From assembly GCA_028564925.1 (NCBI GenBank), contig CM053031.1, positions 166,397,084 to 166,461,083 of the forward strand: DNA of 64,000 bases, given 5' to 3'. The notes beneath the pieces were generated by a model that was not told the origin of the DNA, searched no databases, and saw nothing but the letters and a program-made list of their open reading frames with translations. Source of the DNA: Lithobates sylvaticus (lineage: Eukaryota > Chordata > Amphibia > Anura > Ranidae). Both the position numbers and the translations under genes were made by a program. Below, piece by piece: positions 55,151 to 64,000 of the stretch (position 1 is its first letter; every line of letters begins with the position of its first letter).

Positions 55151-56503
55151 AGACTTGTTTATTTTTCACCTAAGAGCATGAAGGAAAGCCTATACAGGAA
55201 ATTACTTAATTATTCTGTGAAAGGACTCACTTACCCACAGTGCCTCACCTACCTACCCATGAACCCTAGGTGACTTAACTGCATGCTGGGTATGTAATAA
55301 AAGGAGGAGCGCGGCCATTTTCTTTCTCTTCCGTGCTTTTTCTTCTCGGTCTGGAATGCGTGACCTACCTGCAGGGATCTGTGGGAGTGCTCTGAAGAGC
55401 GCGGTCTGTTCTACGAGGAGCGAAGTGGATGCCACTGGAGAGTGTCTCGCCACAGTGTGCTAGTTAAGCAGTGAGATTGGGTCTGAGGATCCAGAACACC
55501 TGACGGAGCCAAATAAGGGTCTCGGTCATCTTGCGGAACGGTGCAGCATGACGGAGCTGGCTGGCAGCAGGACTGAGATCACCGGAGCGGAGTCATCCAA
55601 CTTTCCAGGCCTGGTGTGGTGAGAGGGCTGTTGCCTAGAAGTTATACAAAGCACTTAACACGTTATAGTCTAGTTTCACAGTGTTGCTAAGACCTGCAGT
55701 TCCACATGGAAGTCTCCTTTTGTTAGACTGAGTACAACCAGGCTTTAAAGCCTATAATCTATTAGGTATTGATTGACGGTTCGGGTGTGCTTTCACAGGA
55801 GGAAATTATAAGTGTATTGCATAGCCGGAATTGCTGTCATCCATCACTATACGTTACTTTGCCATCTGCTAAACCTTTGGATTACAAACACTGCAGTATA
55901 ATAGCTAGCTGAAGAAAGAAGATCAGAGACTATACCAATCACTGGGAGACCTTGCGTTTCAGTTACAAAAAGGACTGCATTACACCTTAAGGGAACCTTT
56001 GAGCAGTTATACTGTGTTGTATTGTTTAATAACCTTGCATAGTGTGTCTTGCCACCGTGCTGGAAGTGGGAAGGTGCCCAGTGTCAGGATCTTATCACTC
56101 TGAGCATTAGTCCCACTTGGAGACGCTCCTGCAGGGGTCATTTAGGTAACCCTTGAGTGATAACTATTTACATATACTCATTTCATTATTATGTCAAACT
56201 TGTGTGCCAATACAGTTCTTGTAATTACTGTTTAGACCTGCTTCAGTAAACTTATAGTCTGGTTTAAGTACAATTGGTGTGAGGCTTGTTCATTCTCCTA
56301 GCAGGTGGAACAGTGGCTACCCAGGTAACAACAAAGGTACAATGTATGTAAATTGTTATTATTGAGTTGTTCTTTGTTATTGGGTTTCGCACCAACATTG
56401 TTACACAGCTGTGTCAAGCGGGTTGAGCCAATTTATTGGGGGTGGGAAAGCAGAGTACAGGCCCAATAAATTACCAGCAGCTCCTTTGGGGGTGAGTGCT
56501 ACA
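55150..56503 (+). repeat. 5' LTR of the fossil (approximate left edge)
   Basis: TATA-like GTAATAAAAGG near 55290, a long transcribed region, an AATAAA signal at 56465, and an ACA end just before the primer site. A related, much older LTR piece lies at 30.4-31.2 kb. Confidence 0.65.
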
Positions 56504-56505
56504 TG

Positions 56506-56523
56506 TGGGGGCTCATCCGGGAT
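56506..56523 (+). other. Primer-binding site, tRNA-Pro-like (fossil)
   Basis: TGGGGGCTCATCCGGGAT differs at one position from the tRNA-Pro complement used by gammaretroviruses. It sits two bases after the LTR end, the expected place. Confidence 0.8.
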
Positions 56524-56624
56524 TATTGTTACTCTGCAATCAAGCCCACCCTCTTGGCACCAGGATGGACCCCATCACTGGGGTCCAGTGGTGAGAATCG
56601 GAAGGTGCTCGCTCAGAAGCGAGC

Positions 56625-58070
56625 GTGGCAACTGAGCTCCCAGGAGAAGACTGGGAGGAAGAAAGGGTCAAAGAGGTTGTGAAGGCATTGTCCCCAGATA
56701 GGAAGGCCTGGGTGATCGCTGTCAGACCAAAATATGAGACCTCTCACACTTGTGCACTATTAGAATGGAGAAAGGGAGTTCCTGAAAACTTCCAAGGCAC
56801 CAGTGTGAAACTATCTGACAAAACCAAACTTTACCTGACACACCCAGCGAGACCAGGTGAAAGTTGTCCCAGCTTAAGACAAATGAAGCTGACAATGCGG
56901 GAAGTCAGTTTTTGGTCAACTCCGACCAAAAGTGGCAGAGGACCCCCTTTGAAGAAGAAGAGGGCCGTTGTTGAAACACTCAGAGCTCACAGGAGTGGTT
57001 CACAGTCAGAACAACAACTGGCTGACCTGAAACAACAGTATAATGATATACAGGAGAGATTCCAGGAAACCTCCAGCATTATGGCAGAACACATTAAAGA
57101 GCTAAGTGTCACATGCAAGGACCCGAGTGATGGTCAGATAACACCGAGACCTGTTTCCGTTATACAGAGACGCACTCATAGCCACTTGCCAGAGGTGATG
57201 ATCCGGAAAGATTTCAAGATCGAAGGTCAGATAGGAGAGAAGGAACAGAAAGACAAGCTGTCCTACACAAACCTCCTACATCAGATTGACCTGGGACTCC
57301 AAAGAGGATATCTTGAATCTGAAATTATAGAGGCTGTAGTCAACGCCATTAGTCCAGGCCTAAGTATCAAAGACATGCTGGAAATGAAAAATGGACTGAC
57401 TTTAGCACAACTCAGGAGAATACTAAAGAGCTACCACAAAGAGGAAGATGCTGCTGAACTATATCATCAACTGATAAATATGGCACAGAGCAGTTAGGAG
57501 ACTCCCCAAAATTTCTTATTCAGAGCCATCGAATTGAAAGACCACCTGTTGTCTGTCTCGAAATGAGAAGGCTCAGATGAACACTTCGGGGCTGAACTGA
57601 TCCATAAGAAATTCCTGAGGTCCGTGGCTACAAGACTGAGGAGTGACTATTTTTACAAGTTTCAGTTAGGCAGTACCTAGACGACCCCTCCATTCCAGAT
57701 GAGGTGCTCATTGAAGAGACTAATGAAGCAGCCAAGATGGAGAAGGAAAGGGAGAAGAAACAAACGGAAATTCAGTCCAACAACACAACAGGAACCAAAG
57801 GATACCAGTCAGATGTTCTACAGGGCACTCAGGAACCCAGTGCCTGACAGTGAACCCTGATCAAATGTCTTGGTCCTTACCTACACAACATCTGTCAAAA
57901 TGTGAGTCTGAACTAGGAAAATTGTTTCAGATGCAGAAGGAGGTGTTAGAAATGATGGCTCTGCTGACTGCCAAACTGGTGGAACCACAGGGAAATGAAG
58001 TCTCGGTACCCAAGACCCTGATGCCGCTCAGACAGAGAAACCAGTGAAGCAAAAGATCTGTTTCAACTGC
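56625..58070 (+). pseudogene. gag region of LTR retroelement (fossil)
   Basis: A gag-like protein region rich in charged residues, followed downstream by a CCHC zinc knuckle (CFNCGGVGHYRQVC, CX2CX4HX4C) near 58060-58100. Such proteins form the particle core and bind the element's RNA. The region is broken. Confidence 0.75.
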
Positions 58071-58249
58071 GGGGGAGTTGGACATTACCGCCAAGTATGT
58101 CCAAGCCCAGTAAAGCCTGAAACAAAACGCCAAAAGCCGGCAGAAAACTTCAGAGAGCCCCAGCGAATGAGTCAACCGGGCGCCCTATTACATCAGCTAA
58201 CTCCAAACAAGCCCTTACATACCAGGCCCCTGGGGCCACATTTAGGCCA

Positions 58250-58480
58250 ATGCCGGATAAGAATCCAGGAAAGCGAGGTGTAAAAGTACAAAACACCAAA
58301 CAGGTTAACCCTGTCACTCCCCATGGATTCCTTCCCAAGCTAGTAGGACCTTCTCCAATTGTCCCTATCCAAGTGGAAGGGATTTACGCCAAAGCCCTTT
58401 TGGACACTGGAGTCCAAGTAACTCTTCTTTACAAAGACTTTTATGAAAAACATCTCAAACACTTGCCACTGCAGGTGGGA
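58250..58480 (+). pseudogene. Aspartic protease start (fossil)
   Basis: VPIQVEGIYAKALLDTG carries the LDTG active-site motif of retroviral-type aspartic proteases directly after the zinc-knuckle region. The domain is incomplete here because unrelated repeat DNA follows. Confidence 0.75.
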
Positions 58481-59095
58481 AGAGGCCCTTGTCCCCATCA
58501 ACATGGGGACAAGGTGCTTTGGGGTGGGGGGCGCAGAGCCACCCCTGCCCCAAAGCACCCACCCCACATGTTGAGAGCATGTGGCCTGGTATGGTTCAGG
58601 AGGGGGGGTCGCTCGCTCATCCCCTCCCCTTCCCTGACCTGCATGCTCGGATAAAGGGTCTGGCGTGGATTTTGGGGAGGACCCCAGCCCGTTTTTTTAA
58701 ATATTTTGTTGTGGGGTTCCCCTAAAATCCATTCCAGACCCGAAGTGCTTGGTGTGGACAGGGGGGGGGGGGGGACCCTACACCATTTTTTTCTTAATTT
58801 TTTTACCAGCACTTTTTTTTATTCAGGTGTCAGCGGGGAAACCCATTAACAGTTGATGACTCATCGGTTGTTAAGGATGCAGTGGCTGGCTTCCCGGCTC
58901 CATTCCTTAACAACCAGCTTACACTGAGCCCTGATTGGGCAAAGCTTTGCCCAATCAGGGCACAGAATGCACAGTGCAGTGCTCAGTGCATTGCAGGGTG
59001 TTGGTCAGGGCGAACACTCTGAAAATTTGGGTGTTTGGCGAACTGCTGAACAGGCAAATGTTCAGCCCCAACCATTTGCCCATCCCTAGTGGACA
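58481..59095. repeat. Dispersed GC-rich repeat(s), unclassified
   Basis: Starts with a short palindrome (GTCCCCATCAACATGGGGAC), continues GTGGATTTTGGGGAGGACC, includes another palindrome near 58930-58965 (TGATTGGGCAAAGCTTTGCC) and ends ATTTGCCCATCCCTAG. It interrupts the protease region of the LTR fossil. No coding capacity. Confidence 0.55.
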
Positions 59096-59155
59096 CAAAG
59101 GTTTTTGATCCACTGCTGAAAACCTATTTACACCGCTACCAAGTAGGTACGTTAA

Positions 59156-59599
59156 AGTGGTTGTAAAGGCTCAAAGTTGTTTTACCTTCATGCATTCTAT
59201 GCATTGTGTGCAGCAGCCACCCCAACCCCCCCCCCCCCCCAAAAAAAAGCTTTACCTGAGCACTATCTCAATCCAGTGATATGCACAAGAGCCTCGACTC
59301 TCCCTCCTTATTGGCTGAGACAGCAGCAGAAGCCATTGGCTCCCGCTACTGTCAATCACAGCCAGTGAGCTCATGAGGAGAGAATGGTGGCAGGGCCGAG
59401 CCATGAATTGACACACAGAGCAAAGGTTTGGGAGCGAGCTATGGGTGCACTTGGCAGGAGGGAGGGGCCTGGAGCACTGGTGGTGGACCCGAGAAGAGGA
59501 GGATTGGGGCTGCTCTGCACAAAATCACTGCACAGAGCAGGTAAGTATAACATGTTTGTTATTTAAAAAAAAAAAAAAAAATGGACCTTTAATATCACT
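59156..59599. mobile_element. TTAA-flanked MITE
   Basis: Flanked by TTAA (59152-59155, 59600-59603). With the TTAA, the ends read TTAAAGTGGTTGTAAAGG and the complement of TTAAAGTGATATTAAAGG. No gene; the poly-C run at 59228-59240 and A-run at 59562-59580 are simple sequence. Confidence 0.75.
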
Positions 59600-59603
59600 T
59601 TAA

Positions 59604-60160
59604 TGAAACTAAATCCTTAAATAGTTTTTAAGCCTCCTTGTCAACACAGAATATCTTTGCTGTCTATTTATCCATGTACATATTATGGATCTTTCTTAAT
59701 ATTTGGATAAATGGGTACTGCATAAAAAGCCAAAATGCTGTGATGAGGGTAATTATATTTTAGGTATAGAAGATGCTCTAGTCTAGATGTTTGGATGGTT
59801 CTTTTCCACAGCACTTATTTATGTTAGTAATAATAATATTTTGTATTTCGTTTTAGAATTACTTCTCGTGAAGACAGTTTTAAGATTTGGTAAGAATGGT
59901 ACATGATGATAATGTATATGTAATTATGAACAGGAACTGGACTGAAACAAGGAAGGAGGGAGAGTATGGTAGCCTCTCAGTTGACCACTGTTTATGTCAC
60001 AGGACAGTGTGATGACATCTTTAAAGTTACCAAATATATTCCTGGACAGCCATAGTTTATTCTTGGTACATGACAAAACATGACATGACACATGATATAT
60101 TATGCAGAAATTAGCAGAAAAAAATGAACCATCCTAATTGAAGTCACTACTGATCTTTGG
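59604..60160. other. No gene recognised
   Basis: AT-rich DNA without domain-bearing frames. Confidence 0.45.
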
Positions 60161-60165
60161 GCTAA

Positions 60166-60400
60166 CTAGACATGGGATACGTCAAAAAATTTGTTTCGTT
60201 CCGTTTTATTTCGTATTCGAAAAAATTCGTAATTCGTGTTTCGTATACAGAATTTAATTCGGATTCGTACGAAATACGGATTTCGTACGAATCGTAAGAA
60301 TCGTTAATTTGGTTAACGAATAGCGACACTCTACGAATAATATCCGAAAACGTATTAAGGTTGCATAACAACAGTCTATTGTGTGTGTGTGTACTGTGTA
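60166..60400. repeat. ATTCG/CGAAT-rich patch, possible element end
   Basis: From about 60175 the sequence is dense in TTCGTA and CGAAAT motifs in both orientations (for example ATTCGTACGAAATACGG), which can fold. It marks a sharp composition change and could be the terminal region of the element carrying the Myb/SANT-like gene. Confidence 0.45.
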
Positions 60401-60419
60401 GACAATAGCTCTGCCTATG

Positions 60420-60905
60420 CCTAACGTGCTTCTAATGGATTGGTTTGTTGATTGGTCATTTTACATGTTTCTCTCACAATGGCGCTGTCTAACGTGCTTC
60501 GAATGGATTCGTACATTCGTAACTTTTTTTTTTTGTTTGTTGATTCGTCATTTTTCGTGTCTCTTACAATGGTGCTGCCTAACGTGCTTCGAATGGATTC
60601 TTAAATTCGTTACTTTTTTTTGTTTGTTGATCTGTCATTTTACATGTCTCTCTCTCACAATTGCGCTGTGACTGTCTAACGTGCTTCGAATGGATTCGTA
60701 ACTTTTTTTTTTTGGTTTACTGATTCGTCATTTTACGTGTCTCTCTGACTCTCTCACAATGGCGCTGTCTAACGCGCTTCGAATGGATTCGTACATTCGT
60801 AACTTTTTTTCTTTTTGGTCGTTGATTTGTAAATTTACATGTCTGACACAGTGGCGCTGCGGCGCTGCATGCTTCGAATGGATTCGTACTTTTCTAATAC
60901 ATCGC
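60420..60905 (+). repeat. Tandem repeats of about 90-100 bp upstream of the Myb/SANT-like gene
   Basis: A phrase close to ACGTGCTTCGAATGGATTCG recurs near 60493, 60582, 60678, 60772 and 60868 (the first, near 60423, is weaker), each preceded by CTCACAATGGCGCTG and followed by T-runs and TTGTTGATTCGTCATTTT. The placement suggests repeated promoter or enhancer elements. Confidence 0.8.
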
Positions 60906-61147
60906 TGTTATTCGTAACTATTCGAAATCTCGTTTATTCTTTACTTTCGTTTTTGACATGTGCCTATAGTCTCCGCCCCTGGATGTAGTTTTGAGAGGCC
61001 GGCCCCTGTATGGAATTTAGAGAGACCGTGTGACTCCGTGTGACTGTAGTGTAGTGAGGGAGGAGCAGAGAGCAGAGCAGAGAGCAGAGCAGAGACTGAG
61101 AGCAGAGTTGGAGTTGTGGTTGTTTTTGTGTGGACTGAATTTGTGAT

Positions 61148-61861
61148 TTGTGTGGAATTAGAATGTCTGGGAGTGAGAATGGATGTGTGAGTGAGAGTGT
61201 TGGTTTGAAAGTTGTTGTTGTGAGTGAGAGTGGAGAGGACTCAGGGGATCGGATGAGTGGAGGGGAGCGCCGGATGAGTGGAGGGGATCGGATGAGTGGA
61301 GGGGATCGGATGAGTGGAGGGGAGCGCCGGATGAGTGGAGGGGAGAAGAGTGGAGGAGAGAGGAATGGAGGGTCAGGGGGTGGAGGGGAGCACAGGAGTG
61401 GAGGGGAGCACAGGAGTGGAGGGGACTGGAGTGGGGGTGAGAGGAGGATCAGTGGGGGGTTGAGGAGAGAGGAGGGAAGAGTAGAGAAGAGGAAGCGTAG
61501 TAATGAGGACAGGGAGAGGAAGCGTAGTAGAGAGGACAGGGAGAGGAAGGGCAGAGGGGACAGGGAGAGGAAGGACAGGGAGAGGAAGCGCGGAGGGGAG
61601 AGGAGGCGTGAAGAGGAGAGGAAGAGTGGAAGGGAGCATGGCCATGGAAGTGGAGTGGAGCGGGAGCATGGCCAAAAAAATAGGCGTATGCCCCCCCCCC
61701 CACATCAGAAGATGAAATGTCTGACACCGGCGACCACCAGCGAACCAAGCGCAAGCAGCAGCAGAAGACGTCATCAACAAGGGGGCCAGTCTTTACCCCC
61801 CAGGAAAACGCTGCTCTGGTGGCTGCTGTTAGGAGGGACAAGGCCACATTATTCAGCCTGA
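61148..61861 (+). CDS. Low-complexity basic ORF upstream of Myb/SANT-like gene, doubtful
   Basis: This open frame encodes repeated MSGGDR/MSGGER units followed by an RERKR-rich stretch and a basic tail. Coding is uncertain. The purine-rich repeat keeps more than one frame open, and the last 145 bp overlap the Myb/SANT-like frame in a different phase. It could be the real N-terminus of that protein if the cytosine run at 61691-61701 has a wrong length, or a by-product of an AGGGGAG-type minisatellite. I recognise no domain. Confidence 0.3.
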   Translation: MCGIRMSGSENGCVSESVGLKVVVVSESGEDSGDRMSGGERRMSGGDRMSGGDRMSGGERRMSGGEKSGGERNGGSGGGGEHRSGGEHRSGGDWSGGERRISGGLRREEGRVEKRKRSNEDRERKRSREDRERKGRGDRERKDRERKRGGERRREEERKSGREHGHGSGVEREHGQKNRRMPPPPHQKMKCLTPATTSEPSASSSRRRHQQGGQSLPPRKTLLWWLLLGGTRPHYSA

Positions 61862-62591
61862 ACGTCCCTACTACCCAGAAGACAGCAGCCTGGGATCGAG
61901 TCCGGGACTCTGTGAATGCCCTGTCGAAGGTTCGCAGGACCACCGCTGGTGTCAGGCACAGGTAATAATTATTCAAATTTTATATCACTCTTAGAACACA
62001 CCCCATATTTGTGAAAAAACACACACAGTATAGTAGGCTTTGAGTAATAAACTGATTTAAACGTAACACAAATATATTTAATATATTTATTTGACACAGA
62101 CACAGAAAAGTAACATGTAAAATAAAAATAATATTAACGTGTGTATTAACTAAATATACTATTTTCATTTGCAGGTTTTATGATTGTCGGGCCTCTGTGC
62201 ATAAAAAAATTGAGAAGCAGGCCACTGGAGGAGGCAAGACTGTCTTATTTAGACAGTGGGAGGCAGAGCTGAAGGATGGCCTCCTACTTCACGAAGATGC
62301 CCCGCCCCCTGGAGTGAGCACTGCCAGTGCCAGATCCGCCGCCAAGCACCAGAGACTGAGAGCTGGTGAGTAAAATAAAATATATCATTATATATTGCAG
62401 TTATATGGTTGTTGTTTCCAGCTCACTATATTTTTTATGTCTACGGCATGTGAGACTTACGTTTTGCTTTACATTCATGTTTTCCAGATCGATCAATGCC
62501 ATCATCAGTGGAGGAGGGAACAGGAACAGCTGCTTCTGCTTCATGCCCCCCTCAATATTCTGGCAGTGGAGAGTACCTACTACCTACCTAA
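61717..62591 (+). CDS. Myb/SANT-like DNA-binding protein gene, spliced (transposon-type)
   Basis: Three exons join in phase with canonical sites: exon 1 61717-61961 (GT at 61962), exon 2 62175-62365 (AG before, GTGAGT after), exon 3 62488-62591 (TTTCCAG before; TAA at 62589). The start MSDTGDHQRTKRKQQQK is basic. The domain runs from GPVFTPQENAALVAAVRRDK through AAWDRVRDSVNALSKVRRTT and AGVRHR to FYDCRASVHKKIEK across intron 1. Its spacing of tryptophan, aromatic and basic residues matches Myb/SANT-like domains of Harbinger second proteins and NAIF1/MSANTD relatives. Such proteins bind the transposon ends and guide the transposase to the nucleus. The C-terminal part is Ser/Ala/Pro-rich. No transposase is visible, so host gene or transposon gene cannot be separated with certainty. 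Confidence 0.6.
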
Positions 62592-62629
62592 CCAACACAA
62601 AGCAAACTTAATAACAAACATCTATTTAA

Positions 62630-63630
62630 CCACTTCAGCCCCCGACGATTTTCCCCCCTTCCTTACCAGAGCACTTTTTTGCGATTCGGCACTGCGTCGC
62701 TTTAAGTGACAATTGCGCGGTCGTGCGACGTGGCTCCCAAACAAAATTGGCGTCCTTTTTTTCACACAAATAGGGTGGTATTTGGTGGTATTTATTTGAT
62801 CACCTCTGCGGTTTTTATTTTTTGTGCTATAAACAAAAAAAGAGCAACAATTTTTAAAAAAAAATCTATATTTTTTACTTTGTTTGTCATAAAAATTATC
62901 CCCCAAAAATATAAAAATAAATATTTTTTTTCCCTCAGTTTAGGCCGATACGTATTCTTCTACATATTTTTGGTAAAAAAAATTCCGTTAAGTGTATAAT
63001 AATTGGTTCGCGTGATTACGGACATATGTATGCAAATGATCATGTACAGATGACTGTGTGCAGGTGATCACGGACATATGTGTGCAGATAATCATTGGCA
63101 CATGTTATTTTACTGGGACATATGTGAGGGACATGTGTTTTTATTATTTGGGGACATGTGTTTTTATTTGGGGACATGTGTGTTTTGGGGACATGTGTGT
63201 TTTGGGGACATGTGTGGGGACATGTGTGTTTACACTGTGGGGACACTACACTGGTGATCAGTGAGTAAAAAGCTGTAAAAACAGCTAATACTCACTGATC
63301 ACCAGCCGGCTGCAGCGATCCGCTCGCCTCTCCTCACCGACGACTTCTGTGTGAAGAGAGGGGGGCCGATTGCCTAGCAAACGGCTGTTTGTTTACATCA
63401 CAAGACGGCTGTGATTCGACACGGCCGTCATGTGATCAGGAGGGCCAATCACCGAGCCCTCCTGCCGATCCGAGATGCGCCGTGTCCGGGTGACACGGCC
63501 GCATCGGGATCGCGCCACTGCGCTGGCACGAGCGCGATCCCTCTACTTCAGAAGGACGTTCCAGAACGTCCGATCAGAAGTAGACGGCTCCCACCCGGCC
63601 GTCTATGTACAGTGGCCGGGTGGGAAGTAG
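62630..63630 (+). mobile_element. TTAA element family A, full-length copy
   Basis: Flanked by TTAA at 62626-62629 and 63631-63634, length 1,001 bp. It starts CCACTTCAGCCCCCGACGAT. It carries the family segments TATTTGATCACCTCTGCGGT and GTTTAGGCCGATACGTATTC, a short GGGGACATGTGTGTTT tandem tract (63115-63235) and a GC-rich right part with hairpins (TCCAGAACGTCC). Inserted just after the Myb/SANT-like exon 3. Confidence 0.85.
63115..63240. repeat. GGGGACATGTGTGTTT minisatellite
   Basis: Six or so imperfect units of 16-22 bp inside the TTAA element. Frames across it (68 codons on either strand) are artefacts. Confidence 0.85.
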
Positions 63631-63634
63631 TTAA

Positions 63635-63835
63635 GTACCGTAGTTTATCGCGATTCCAAGAGCGTTTGCAATTTTAAACCATAACATGTTCGATATCTAT
63701 CTATTTTACTTGGAGTAACATCGTCTATCGCAATATCCCCAAAAATTGGGCTAAATAAATTTACTGTAAATTTATTTTTTTAATTCAGTTAATTTTTCAC
63801 CTAAAATTGCTTTTGAAAGGCCGCAGTGCAAATAC
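63635..63835 (+). mobile_element. TTAA family B fragment
   Basis: Segments AACATGTTCGATATCTATCT, TTGGGCTAAATAAATTTACT and GGCCGCAGTGCAAATACACA resemble the internal parts of the family B element at about 46.9-47.2 kb (there in reverse orientation relative to the element's own ends). Confidence 0.5.
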
Positions 63836-63844
63836 ACACGCCAT

Positions 63845-63905
63845 ATCCCGGACCCTCCAGCATCAGCTCCTTCTGACAGGAAGCAACGCCCCATTTCTCC
63901 TCAAT
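63845..63905 (+). CDS. Possible further exon of the Myb/SANT-like gene
   Basis: One frame reads PDPPASAPSDRKQRPISPQ, low-complexity but coding-like, and ends at CTCAAT followed by GTAAGT, a strong donor. It may belong to the same transcription unit as 61717-62591, if exon 3 has an alternative donor, or it may be chance. Confidence 0.25.
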
Positions 63906-63906
63906 G

Positions 63907-64000
63907 TAAGTACTAGAATACGCAAGCTGCCAATATAAAGAAACAGGACACAAGGCACCATCATCCACACTAAGTTCACTAACACATAAAAAAAGCTACA
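63907..64000. other. Window end, nothing recognised
   Basis: Begins with the candidate donor GTAAGT and continues without domain or repeat that I can name. Confidence 0.4.

Larger units (their letters stand above)
55150..58480 (+). mobile_element. LTR retroelement fossil: LTR, leader, gag, start of protease
   Basis: An LTR of about 1.35 kb is followed by a primer-binding site, a gag region and the start of an aspartic protease. Reverse transcriptase, RNase H, integrase and the 3' LTR are not seen; other repeats follow from about 58480. The element is broken and incomplete, with several breaks. It could be Gypsy/Ty3-like or retrovirus-like; the gag type and a tRNA-Pro-like primer site do not settle this. 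Age looks moderate. Confidence 0.75.

Noticed and set aside
63040-63264. Histidine/threonine-rich small proteins in the 63.1 kb frames
   Set aside because: They come from the GGGGACATGTGTGTTT tandem tract inside the TTAA element.

Overview
This is vertebrate nuclear DNA, most likely from an anuran and probably a true frog (Ranidae-like). The evidence is the repeat mix: L1/Tx1-like and CR1/L2-like LINEs, Tc1-like transposons, Penelope-like elements with GIY-YIG endonucleases, a V-SINE, several TTAA-flanked non-autonomous elements in many copies, and hAT elements carrying satellites. I find no convincing host protein-coding gene, rRNA, tRNA gene or CRISPR array. The window reads as intergenic or intronic DNA built from nested transposons. 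The species call is inference.

Layout. 1-5.88 kb: near full-length L1-like LINE on the minus strand (ORF2 about 4107-363, ORF1 5727-4571, both damaged). 7.2-7.8 kb: two foldback structures. 8.0-9.95 kb: GC-rich tract with a TATA-like start and a degenerate array of about 160 bp units. 10.0-11.1 kb: Tc1-like element. 11.4-12.4 kb: L1-like ORF2 fragment split by a TA-flanked MITE. 12.4-15.5 kb: 5'-truncated Penelope-like element. 16.41-18.76 kb and 49.13-51.76 kb: two copies of one hAT-type non-autonomous element, each with perfect 8 bp target duplications, a long internal hairpin and a large 30 bp minisatellite that creates very long but meaningless open frames. 20-24 kb: TTAA elements and LINE fragments. 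24.6-26.7 kb: minus-strand L1-like element interrupted by a Tc1-like element (26.7-28.5 kb) that contains a 380 bp tandem duplication. 30-33.4 kb: TTAA fragments, an old LTR fragment and Penelope-type terminal sequences. 37.2-43.76 kb: a 6.5 kb inverted duplication of a Penelope-like element, with 2.96 kb near-identical arms around a 0.63 kb reverse-transcriptase spacer. 43.8-45.3 kb: another Tc1-like element, with a Harbinger-type MITE inside. 47.55-48.21 kb: solo LTR. 53.2-54.6 kb: CR1/L2-like LINE followed by a V-SINE. About 55.2-58.5 kb: LTR, gag and protease part of an LTR-retroelement fossil. 60.1-64 kb: a tandem-repeat promoter-like tract and a spliced Myb/SANT-like gene, probably of transposon origin, interrupted by a TTAA element.

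No interacting host pathway is visible. The most interesting signals are the Penelope inverted duplication with hammerhead-ribozyme-like motifs mirrored in both arms, the twin hAT copies whose satellite has grown differently, a LINE tail with a twin-priming style inversion, and the intron-containing Myb/SANT-like gene. All boundaries were read by eye. Those given as exact rest on visible target duplications; the others are approximate.
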